From the NCBI RefSeq assembly GCF_029784155.1, contig NC_073691.1, positions 144,758,332-144,822,331 on the forward strand: DNA of 64,000 nt. Direction: 5' to 3'. Shown here one piece after another: positions 25,025-34,752 of this stretch. The DNA comes from Uranotaenia lowii (taxonomy: Eukaryota; Arthropoda; Insecta; Diptera; Culicidae). Under the pieces are notes generated by a model. The model was not told where the DNA came from and searched no databases. It saw only the letters and a list, made by a program, of their open reading frames with translations. Each line of letters starts with the position of its first letter. The stretch's first letter is position 1. The translations under genes and the position numbers were made by a program.

Positions 25025-26949
25025 AATCTAGTTCTTAATCTGAATTCTGAATCTGAATTCTAAATCTGAATTCTGAATCTGAATATGAGTTCTGAATCTG
25101 AATTTTGAATCTGAATTCTGAATCCTGAATTCTGTTTCCTAAACCTGTATGAAAAAAAAAAACATAAATTCATTCTTCAACACGGGTAAAAAAACGAAGG
25201 TCATAAAATCTTCATATAAATTCCCCCACCCCCCGCAGTTTTCTGTACGGCTCTGCATTTTGTTGACACCCGGCATGGCTATAGACACTATAATTTCATA
25301 TATGAAATTATAGTGTCTAATAGGCATGGCGGACTCTGAAGGAAACGCCCATCCGCCATTTGCTGCATTGAAAAGCAAGAAGTGTAAGATATAAACACTG
25401 TTGCCGTATTTGCCCCAGCAGACTGAGAAACTGCCCAGACCACGATGCGTCTTAGTAATGCCTTTTACGTATTTGAGTTTGAGCCACTCTTTGTCAAGCG
25501 TGCTGATGGTTTATTGGATAGCGTTTGCGTCTTGGGATCTGAAGGTTTTTGGTTCGATTCCCGAGTCTATAAATTTTATTTTTTTATTTTGATTATCTCT
25601 AATTTATAAATGATTGCTGGTGCTGCTGCTTCGAGGCGCCACTAGCAACTTTTTTTTATGCCATAATAAGTATGATATGTATTTCGTAAAGAAAACGGTT
25701 TCAACTATTTTGTTTTTTTCCCGTTTTTGAAAGGGTTGTGTAGAAAAAAAAATGCATTCTTTTGAGACTAAAATCATTTTAATTGTGCAGCCCAGTTTCG
25801 CAAAAACGTCCTTGACATTTTTAAAATGGCACATACAAATCCACGGACATCAACAGAACTCGTCGAGCTGAGTCGATAGGTACCTATAAAGGTATGTATA
25901 AGACCCATAATTAATGATCTCTCAAATCGACCGATAACCAAACCTTTCTGTTAGAAAGGCAAAAATGATGCATAGTACGTTTTTTGGCGAAAAGCGAACT
26001 GGTATGTAAGGAGTTCATTTTATGTATGGAAAGAATGGTATTTAAACAGTTGAATTTCCAAGTCTTATAACACGCTGAAATGGTGCCGTGGTAGCAACCA
26101 GAACTTTCACGATGCTGGTCACGGTTCGAATCTTACTGTTTTTTTATGCTTTTTTTACTGAATAAGTAAAACCAACTACAATATTGATGGATAGCCGTGA
26201 CACGTGGCCTAGCATGATACCTTTTTTAGAGCTCAACCATGCATAAAAGAAAAATTCTCACAAAAGCAGGGGAAAGTAATATGACTATTAAATGATTAAT
26301 CTCATTCTGAAAACTAAATCTGAAATCTTATTCTGATTCTAAAGTTTGAATTTTGAGTTACAGCACTTAGTCTAATATTTGAATATAATTTCCAATTTCA
26401 AATTCCAGGTTGATCTTTAATCCGAATTCTTAATCAGAATTCTAAATCTGAATTCTCAATCTGAATTCTGAATCTGAACTCAGAATTTGAATAATGAATC
26501 TGAATTCTGAATTCAAATTCAGAATTAAGATTTTAGCATTAAGAATTTAGAATTCAGAATTCAGAATTCTGGATTCTGAATTCTGAATTCAAAATTTTGA
26601 ATTTTGAATTCTTTATTTTAATTCTGAATCTAAATTCTAAACCTGTATTCTGTATCTGAATTCTGTATCTGAATCTGGAATCTGGATTCTAAATCTGAAT
26701 CTGAATTCTAATTCTGGATTCTGAATCTGAATTCTGAATCTGATAAAGATGGATAGCAAAATGAAGAGAAAAGAGCAAAAGAACATTTTTGCAAGGAAAA
26801 CTTATAAACGCACACCATACTTTACCCCGCAACATCAATCATTATAAATTTTCAATTCCGATATTCTTTCTTCAAGAATCTAAATTTTCATCGATATGCT
26901 GAAAATAAATTTACAAAAATCTGAATTCTAAATCTTAATTCTGATTGTG
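25025..26949 (+). repeat. Macrosatellite core, unit 7 (subtype B, 70-bp deletion)
   Basis: Subtype B, sharing GAATAATG with unit 2. About 70 bp are missing at 25149-25151, where AAACCTGTAT runs straight into the A-run before ACATAAATTC. Palindrome 25282-25319, T1 B-box 25551, T2 B-box 26123, relic from 26742. Confidence 0.95.
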
Positions 26950-27376
26950 AATTCTGAATTTGAATTCTGAATCTGAGTTCTGAATCTGAATCTAAATTCT
27001 GAATCTGAATTCTGAATCTGAATTCTGAATCTGAATTCTGAATCTGAATTCTGAATCTGAATTCTGAATCTGAATTCTGAATCTGAATTCTGAATCTGAA
27101 TTCTGAATCTGAATTCTGAATCTGAATTCTGAATCTGAATTCTGAATCTGAATTCTGAATCTGAATTCTGAATCTGAATTCTGAATCTGAATTCTGAATC
27201 TGAATTCTGAATCTGAATTCTGAATCTGAATTCTGAATCTGAATTCTGAATCTGAATTCTGAATCTGGATTCTGAATCTGAATTCTGAATCTGAATTCTG
27301 AATCTGAATTCTGAATCTGAATTTTGAATCTGAATTCTGAATCTGAATTCTGAATCTGAATTCTGAATCTGAATTC
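26950..27376 (+). repeat. 13-bp minisatellite array 8, shortened
   Basis: Only about 33 monomers before the palindromic element; about four more follow at 27935-27982. The CTGGATTCTG variant (27266) precedes the TTTTGAATCT variant (about 27320), the reverse of the usual order, so this array has been rearranged. Confidence 0.95.
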
Positions 27377-27904
27377 TGTAAATTTATTTTTCGGCATATC
27401 GGTGAAAAGTAGTTATGAAATTGATAAAGATGGATAGAGAAGTGAGAAGAAAATTTACAGATGTTGAAAAGAGCGAAAGAGCATTTTTGCGAGGAAACTT
27501 ATTAACGTACACCATACTTTACCCTGCAACATTTCATTATTTAGGAGAAGTAGTACCGGGATAGAGGTGGCACTACCTTAACCTATACAATGAAATCTGG
27601 TTGGTCCGAAGTCTACATGTGGTGGACACGTATACTCCGGACGGAGTATACGTGTCCACCACATGTAGACTTCGGACCAACCAGATTTCATTGTATAGGT
27701 TAAGGTAGTGCCACCTCTATCCCGGTACTACTTCTCCTAAATAATGAAATGTTGCAGGGTAAAGTATGGTGTACGTTAATAAGTTTCCTCGCAAAAATGC
27801 TCTTTCGCTCTTTTCAACATCTGTAAATTTTCTTCTCACTTCTCTATCCATCTTTATCAATTTCATAACTACTTTTCACCGATATGCCGAAAAATAAATT
27901 TACA
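27377..27904. mobile_element. 528-bp palindromic (foldback/MITE-like) element
   Basis: Left arm 27377-27639 and right arm 27642-27904 are reverse complements over 263 bp with a 2-bp centre (GA); I found no mismatch or indel. Termini read TGTAAATTTATTTTTCGG. It interrupts minisatellite array 8. To its right are 30 bp of unrelated sequence (27905-27934) before the monomers resume. No ORF or transposase and no clear target duplication. A diverged, centre-deleted relative lies in every macrosatellite core. Confidence 0.9.
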
Positions 27905-27982
27905 AAATTAATTAACGGTGGTTAACTTATCTTAAGAATCTGAATTCTGAATCTGAATTCTGAATTCTGAATCTGAATTCTG

Positions 27983-28995
27983 AATCTAGTTCTTAATCTG
28001 AATTCTGAATCTGAATTCTAAATCTGAATTCTGAATCTGAATATGAGTTCTGAATCTGAATTTTGAATCTGAATTCTGAATCCTGAATTCTGTTTCCTAA
28101 ACCTGTATTCTGAATTTGAAATCTGAATCTGAATTCTGCATCTGAAATTGAATCTTAATTATGTATGAGTATGTAGAAATGAAAAAAAAAACATAAATTC
28201 ATTCTTCAACACGGGTAAAAAAACGAAGGTCATAAAATCTTCATATAAATTCCCCCACCCCCCGCAGTTTTCTGTACGGCTCTGCATTTTGTTGACACCC
28301 GGCATGGCTATAGACACTATAATTTCATATATGAAATTATAGTGTCTAATAGGCATGGCGGACTCTGAAGGAAACGCCCATCCGCCATTTGCTGCATTGA
28401 AAAGCAAGAAGTGTAAGATATAAACACTGTTGCCGTATTTGCCCCAGCAGACTGAGAAACTGCCCAGACCACGATGCGTCTTAGTAATGCCTTTTACGTA
28501 TTTGAGTTTGAGCCACTCTTTGTCAAGCGTCCTGATGGTTTATTGGATAGCGTTTGCGTCTTGGGATCTGAAGGTTTTTGGTTCGATTCCCGAGTCTATA
28601 AATTTTATTTTTTTATTTTGATTATCTCTAATTTATAAATGATTGCTGGTGCTGCTGCTTCGAGGCGCCACTAGCAACTTTTTTTTATGCCATAATAAGT
28701 ATGATATGTATTTCGTAAAGAAAACGGTTTCAACTATTTTGTTTTTTTCCCGTTTTTGAAAGGGTTGTGTAGAAAAAAAAAATGCATTCTTTTGAGACTA
28801 AAATCATTTTAATTGTGCAGCCCAGTTTCGCAAAAACGTCCTTGACATTTTTAAAATGGCACATACAAATCCACGGACATCAACAGAACTCGTCGAGCTG
28901 AGTCGATAGGTACCTATAAAGGTATGTCTAAGACCCATAATTAATGATCTCTCAAATCGACCGATAACCAAACCTTTCTGTTAGAAAGGCAAAAA
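27983..28995 (+). repeat. Macrosatellite core, unit 8 (subtype B, truncated)
   Basis: Follows the subtype-B sequence up to the CCTTTCTGTTAGAAAGG hairpin (about 28974-28990) and diverges a few bases later, where other units continue TGATGCATAG. Palindrome 28311-28348 and T1 B-box 28580 are present; T2 and everything after are missing. This is the right edge of the macrosatellite. Confidence 0.95.
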
Positions 28996-29664
28996 ACGTT
29001 TAAAAGCGGCAGAAATGTCAGTTCACTTCATCAAACCTTATCATATACTTTTTGATTTTGATTTTTTTAAACCCACAGAAAAGTTCATTCGATACATGAA
29101 ATTCTAGACAATCGTGAGAAAATCTGGTAACGAGAATTGGCTGAAGAATTAACCCACCCCAAAGAATGAATTTCCTCTACCTTCCCTTAAAATCGATTCC
29201 CTAACGTGTCAGATATTCTAATGGATCCCAAAATTTTCAATGTATTTCATTTCCGATTCCCACAATGCAGTACACAAAAGTTTCGATTCAATCGGGTCAA
29301 TGGCTTTCTTTCACATTTGAAATCTATTGGACGTTGTAAAAACATTATGAATAAAACTCTTATCAACGAACTAGGTAGGGGAGAATGGGGATAATTGATC
29401 CCTTTTTTTTTATTTTTATCATATTTTTTGGGAAAACTTTGCAACTCACCGTCTTTTGCATTTTCTGACAGCTTGTAATTTCAAGCTTATATGCTCAAAA
29501 AGTTAGAAGCACTTTCGCGAGATTAAAAAAATTGTAATATTTTTTAAGTAACAGGAGACTTGATCCTTTACTAAAGGAGACTTGATCCCTTAATTCAGGG
29601 TGCCCTGACCCTAGACAAAAATCTAGTAAATCCGAAGATAAAAGGTTTTTTGCCATATTTGTTC
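28996..29664. other. Unassigned sequence between macrosatellite and gap
   Basis: AT-rich. A GGGGATAATTGATCCC-type motif near 29383 and CTTGATCC repeats near 29559-29590 resemble ends of common insect MITEs, but no partner inverted repeat was found before the gap. No gene recognised. Confidence 0.5.
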
Positions 29665-30164
29665 NNNNNNNNNNNNNNNNNNNNNNNNNNNNNNNNNNNN
29701 NNNNNNNNNNNNNNNNNNNNNNNNNNNNNNNNNNNNNNNNNNNNNNNNNNNNNNNNNNNNNNNNNNNNNNNNNNNNNNNNNNNNNNNNNNNNNNNNNNNN
29801 NNNNNNNNNNNNNNNNNNNNNNNNNNNNNNNNNNNNNNNNNNNNNNNNNNNNNNNNNNNNNNNNNNNNNNNNNNNNNNNNNNNNNNNNNNNNNNNNNNNN
29901 NNNNNNNNNNNNNNNNNNNNNNNNNNNNNNNNNNNNNNNNNNNNNNNNNNNNNNNNNNNNNNNNNNNNNNNNNNNNNNNNNNNNNNNNNNNNNNNNNNNN
30001 NNNNNNNNNNNNNNNNNNNNNNNNNNNNNNNNNNNNNNNNNNNNNNNNNNNNNNNNNNNNNNNNNNNNNNNNNNNNNNNNNNNNNNNNNNNNNNNNNNNN
30101 NNNNNNNNNNNNNNNNNNNNNNNNNNNNNNNNNNNNNNNNNNNNNNNNNNNNNNNNNNNNNNNN
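29665..30164. other. Assembly gap (500 N)
   Basis: Exactly 500 ambiguous bases, a typical scaffolding placeholder. The true distance, and even the adjacency of the two sides, is not established by sequence. Confidence 0.99.
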
Positions 30165-30851
30165 TTGACAAATGAAGAGTGAATTCCAAAATCAAAATAG
30201 GAGTAACATTCTACACACACACACCTTCAAAATGAGGAGTGTTCAGGTTTTTTAAATGCAAAATTGAAAGAAATACGTCAAGTTGATATTGACCAAATTT
30301 TGACCGTATCACCCTTTGTTTGCTGAACGACGGACAAAAATATCTCAGCAACGGGTTTTTGAAGAGATAAAGAACAAGGTGGAACCAAAACCTTCCACGA
30401 GTTCCGATGTCAATAGACAGAAGCAGCCGCTTTTTAAAGAACAAGGCATTCAATTGAAGAAGGTTATCACCCGCAACATCCATGATAGCTATCCGGCGGT
30501 GGCACCCAAGGGGGAGATGGCCAAAAAGCTAGCGGCTGCTGTTCCGTACTATTTGTTCCTCACGACCATTACGGATACCAAGGTGACCCATACGGAGCCA
30601 CTTTCAATAACCTTCCAGCAGTTTCTGGACAGTAGTCTTGGAGATTTGGTATGTTCGTTCCAGATGAACTTTATGGTGGACATTGGTTGGCTATTGGGTC
30701 ACTACTATTTCGCAGGATGTGAAGACCGTTCACTGTTGATTCTGTATGGAGATGAATCGCCAGAGTTTAAAATGGTGTCTTCTAAAAAACCGAATGTGAA
30801 AGTTCACATTCCTACTCCCTTTGGAGTGACCGTACCAAGATGGGTCTCCTT

Positions 30852-32019
30852 GTAGCCAGAGGCTGGGTTATTCGGCCGAAAGTCATGAGGCCGAAAGCCA
30901 TTCGGCGGAAGGTCATTCAGCCGATGGACGTTAGGCCGAATGGGCTATATGGCCGAACAGGCCACTAGGCCGAATGGGTTATTCGGCCGACGGTTATTCA
31001 GCCGAATGCTGTTAGGCCGAATAGACGCAAGGCCGAAAGGATGTTCGGCCGAATAATCACTAGGCCGAATGGTCACTAGGCCGAATGGTCATAAGGCCGA
31101 ATGGTTGTATGGCCGAACGGTCGTAAGGCCGAATGGATGCTAGGCCGAAAGGTCGTAAGGCCGAATGGTCGTAAGGCCGAATGGCCATAAGGCTGAATGA
31201 TCGTCATGAATGGTTGCTAGGTCAATAAGAAATCTTTTACACATGTCGGCATGCTAGGCCGAAAGGTCGTAAGCCCGAATGGCTGTTGGGCCGAATGGTC
31301 GTTTGTCCGAATGGCTGTTGGGCCGAATGTTCATAAGGCCGTATGGTCATTAGGTCGAATGATCACAAGGCAATCCATTAGGCCTGATGGCCATTCGGCT
31401 TGATGACTATTCGGCCTAACGACCATTCGGCCTAACTACTGATCGGCCAAACTACTGAGCGGCCCGACATGCAAGAAAGCGATAATATGTCTTATAGGCC
31501 TAGCATAAATTCGGTCCAACGACCATTCAGCCTAGTGGCTATTCGGCCTAACGACCTTCTAGCATCCATTCGACCCGACGATCATTCGGCTTAATGACCA
31601 TTCGGCCTAACGATCTTTCGGCCTAGCATCCATTCGGCCTAACGACCATTCGGCCTTGTGACCATTCGGCCTAGTGACCATTCGGCCTAATGACCATTCG
31701 GCCTAATGACCATTCGGCCTAATGACCATTCGGCCAAATGACCGTTCGGCCGAATGACCATTCGGCTTAGTGACCATTCGGCCTAGTGACCATTCGGCCT
31801 AGTGACCATTCGGCCTAATGACCATTCGGCCTATAGCCCATTCGGCCTGATGACCATTCGGCCAAATAATATTCGGCCAAATAACCTTCGGCCTAATGTC
31901 GCATTCGGCCTATTGTCCTATTCGACCGAACATCCGTCGGCCTTTCAACCCATTCGGCCTAGCGACCTTCGGCCTAACATCTTTCGGCCTATCGGCCTTC
32001 GGCCGAATGTCCGGCCCCC
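30852..32019. mobile_element. Foldback element of 16-bp GGCCGAAT-type repeats
   Basis: Tandem 16-bp repeats (for example GGCCGAATGGTCATAA) run in one orientation to about 31380 and in the opposite orientation (CATTCGGCCTAATGAC) to 32019, making a ~1.2-kb fold-back. The outer ends CCTTGTAGCC (30848-30857) and GGCTACAAGG (32020-32029) are exact inverted copies; the right one is host Tdp1 coding sequence. Architecture resembles Foldback/Galileo elements, whose long terminal repeats are built of short tandem repeats. No transposase, and no direct target duplication visible against the inferred original sequence CTCCTT/GGCTAC. Confidence 0.8.
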
Positions 32020-32270
32020 GGCTACAAGGACGGTTCGAAGCGTGTAGTTATTTCCACAGCTGATTTGTATGAAGATGATTGGCACAACCGAACCCAAGGT
32101 CTGTAAATTAGTTCGAAGCTGCCGGCAGTTCCGGAGGACGACGATAACGGTTTTGGAGAGAGCAAGACAGGATTCCGTGATAGTTTGATAACTTACATGA
32201 ATGCATACAAAATAACACAAGTTCAACTTTGGGTGGCGAGGATGCAGAAAACCGATTTAAGTTCCGTGAA

Positions 32271-32323
32271 GTATGTTTTCGAAAACGGCATAAAGTAAAT
32301 TGTTTAACGTTATATTATTTCAG
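32271..32323 (+). other. Retained 53-bp intron of the Tdp1 pseudogene
   Basis: GTATGT donor and a pyrimidine-rich tract ending TTATTTCAG. Removing it joins TCCGTGAA to TGTTTTCTTG and keeps the reading frame across the Tdp1 homology. Confidence 0.75.
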
Positions 32324-32938
32324 TGTTTTCTTGGTGATTTCGGTTCCCGGTGGCCTTCTTAGCACAGCCAAAAGACCACTTTGGGGCCACCCTGAGATGG
32401 CGGACATTCCCATTGGTTGAAACCAGCAGATGATTCCTGATCTGGAATGACGATGGATCGGCAGACGATTAAAAATATATGGAAAACTTATTTAAAACAT
32501 TTACTTTTTCCTTGACATTTTTATAATGAAAAGTTGCATTTCTGCCGCAGCCACCATCAAGTGGTGCTTTTTGATTTTGTCCGTCGGTTTCTGCTAGAGT
32601 TCCGAATCTTGTAATGGATCATTTTTGTTTAGGGGCCGTACACTAATTTCGTAAGCACATAGGGGGGGGGAGGTTCAGATTTGCTTACGATCTCTTACTA
32701 TGGGGGCAGGGGGGGGGGGGGGTTTCCAAAAATCTTACGTAAGAAATGTTACATTGATAATTCGTCACAGCCATACGAAACCATATTACTCAGGTTTTTA
32801 TTTCTCACGACCTATTTGTTGGTTATTTATGATGATGTTACGTTATATATCTTTTAATATCTTTGAATTAATTAAAAAAAACTGCAGGATCTATAAAATG
32901 TATAAAGATTATTTATTTTATTTACATAGTATTCCGCC

Positions 32939-33976
32939 TCACGACGTAACTTGACGAACATAATTCCTATAATTCACTCGATCCATGGCAACCGTTCTCC
33001 AATTCCTCGGACATCCCACGTTCGCCGGATCACGCTCCACTTGGTCTAACCACCTCGCTCGTTGCGCCCCCGCTCGTCTTGTTCCTACCGGATTCGTAGC
33101 GAACACCTGTTTTGCAGGACAGTCGTCCGGCATTCTCGCAACATGTCCCGCCCAGCGTATCCGGCCAGCTTTTACCACCTTCTGGATACTGGGTTCGCCG
33201 TAGAGTCGCGCGAGCTCGTGGTTCATCCTTCGCCTCCACACTCCGTTCTCCTGTACGCCGCCAAAGATGGTTCTTAACACTCGTCGCTCGAATACTCCGA
33301 GTGTACGCAGGTCCTCCTCGAGCAATATCCATGTCTCGTGCCCGTAGAGAACAACCGGTCTAATAAGCGTCATATACAGGTTACACTTCGTGCGAGGGCT
33401 AAGTCTTCTCGACCGCAGTTGCTTGTGGAGTCCATAGTAGGCACGACTTCCGCTGATAATTCGCCTCCGGATCTCACGGCTGGTGTCATTGTCTGCGGTC
33501 ACCAGTGAGCCGAGATAGACAAAGTCTTCGACTATCTCCAGCTCATCGCTGTCGATCGTGACCTTGTTATTACTGGACAAGCGGGTTCGGTCGGTCTCGG
33601 ATCCGCAGGCCAGCATGTAATTCGTCTTGGACGTATTAATCATCAACCCAATCCTTCCTGCTTCGCGTTTCAGTTTGCGGTAGATCTCTTCCATCGCCGC
33701 AGATGATCTGTCGACTATATCAGTGTCGTCGGCAAAGCAGATAAGTTGACTGGATCTGTTGAAAATCGTGCCCCGAATTTCGCCTACCACTCGTCGAATA
33801 ACACCTTCTAGCGCCAAGTTGAACATCATGCAAGATAGATCATCACCTTGTCGAAGCCCCTTGCGCGATTCGAATGAACTCGACAATTCACCCGAAATCC
33901 GCACACAGCATCCATCATCGCCTTGATCAGTCTGATCAGCTTCCCGGAAAAGCCGTTCTCGTCCATGATTTTCCAT
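32939..33976 (-). pseudogene. RTE reverse transcriptase, palm to C-terminus
   Basis: 345 codons. RT motif GLRQGDDLSCMMFNLALEGV, then catalytic ICFADDTDIV, the YLGSLVTADND region, and the RTE-type C-terminus with RIRWAGHVARM. The first ~20 residues of this frame are out of register with the RT family: the expected ELWKIMDENGFSG lies in another frame. A frameshift therefore separates it from the upstream piece, and the LINE copy is dead. Confidence 0.8.
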
Positions 33977-33982
33977 AGCTCG

Positions 33983-34441
33983 TTACGGTCGATTGTGTCG
34001 TATACGGCTTTGAAGTCGATGAATAGATGGAGCGTAGGGACTTGGAGTTCCCGCCATTTTTGGAGGATTTGCTGTAATATGAATATCTGGTCCGTCGCTA
34101 ACCGTGATGATGCCGACCTGATGACTTCCCACGAATCTGTTTGCTTGTGGCGTTAGGCGGCGGAGTAGGATTCGGGACAACACTTTGTAGGCGGCATTGA
34201 GGACAGTGATCGCTCGGTAGTTCTCACAGTCCAATTTGTCGCCCATCTTGTAGATGGGGCCTATTACCCCTTCCTTCCACTCCTCCGGTAGCTGTTCTAT
34301 GTCCCAGATCCGGACTATCGACTGGTGTAGGCAATCGGCCAACTTTTCCAGGCCCATTTTGATGAGCTCAGCTGCAATGCCATCCTTCCCAGCCAACTTG
34401 TTTCTATTCAGATGGCGAATTGCTTCCTTAACTTCACTCAT
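33983..34441 (-). pseudogene. RTE reverse transcriptase, N-terminal fingers
   Basis: Residues 1-110 match RT domains 0-2 (IRHLNRNKLAGKDGIAAELI, YRAITVLNAAYKVLSRIL). After about GSHQVGI the frame leaves the family, and the true continuation (DQIFILQQILQKWRELQVPT) is found in a different frame. At least one frameshift; degenerate. Confidence 0.8.
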
Positions 34442-34470
34442 CGTTGGGAGAGGCTGCTCTACGTCGTTGG

Positions 34471-34752
34471 CTACGCCCGGTGGCGCTTTCTCTCCTGGAA
34501 AATTTGGACTCGCTGCCTCTTCCGCTGTCGGCGATTTAACACATTTCGACGGGTGCTTCTTTGCACTACTGCCGCCCGCGCGGCATTCTCTTCGTCCATC
34601 ACCTTCCTACACTCCTTGTCGAACCAGTCGTTCCGTCGAGTTTGCTCCACATAACCGATGACGTTCTCCGCAGCACTGTTGATGGCTGTCTTGATGGTAT
34701 CCCAACAGTCCTCGAGAGGGGCTTCGTCAAGCTCGCAAGACTTCATCAACAA
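34471..34752 (-). pseudogene. RTE polyprotein linker fragment
   Basis: Codes for the region between endonuclease and RT (ENVIGYVEQTRRNDWFDKEC). Separated from the next piece by a frame change near 34450-34470. No endonuclease upstream, so this is the 5' truncation point. Confidence 0.65.

Larger units (their letters stand above)
3565..28995 (+). repeat. Macrosatellite: eight head-to-tail ~3.3-kb units
   Basis: The landmark AATCTAGTTC recurs at 4701, 7997, 11415, 14651, 18098, 21555, 25025 and 27983, giving periods of 3296, 3418, 3236, 3447, 3457, 3470 and 2958 bp. Each unit is a ~2.0-kb core, nearly identical between copies, plus an array of the 13-bp monomer GAATTCTGAATCT. All copies share one orientation. 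The left edge (3565-4700) is minisatellite with more irregular monomers; the right edge is a truncated core ending near 28995. No coding, rRNA or histone content is recognised. Embedded features are listed separately. Confidence 0.97.
30316..32420 (+). pseudogene. Tyrosyl-DNA phosphodiesterase 1 (Tdp1)-like pseudogene
   Basis: Tdp1 removes stalled topoisomerase I peptides from DNA 3' ends, using two HxK(N) motifs. The first segment (30316-30820) aligns with the family's N-terminal domain (...SLGDLVCSFQMNFMVDIGWL..., ILYGDE). At the expected FG-THHTKM motif the frame slips by one base and the catalytic His codon reads CGT (30831-30833), giving R-T-K. A 1168-bp insertion (30852-32019) follows. 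Homology resumes in frame at 32020 (GYKDGSKRVVISTADLYEDD), hits TAA at 32104-32106 where Trp is expected, continues (TGFRDSLITYMNAYKITQVQ), crosses a GT-AG intron (32271-32323) and ends after GGLLSTAKRPLWGHPEM. The second HKD half is absent. The first frame opens at TTG, so the true start is not seen. Clearly non-functional; not retroposed, as an intron is kept. Confidence 0.85.

Noticed and set aside
26888..27397. 169-codon frame of QIQNSDSEFRFRI repeats
   Set aside because: It is the 13-bp minisatellite read on its stop-free strand, with a start codon supplied by the palindrome.
3565..28995. CRISPR-like repeat array
   Set aside because: No spacers; the repeats are contiguous 13-mers in a eukaryotic context.
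29495..30220. Open frames across the N run
   Set aside because: They exist only because ambiguous bases cannot contain stops.
31802..32226. Pro/Arg-rich frames in the GGCCGAAT foldback
   Set aside because: Repeat-derived; the right part is Tdp1 sequence read in the wrong frame or strand.
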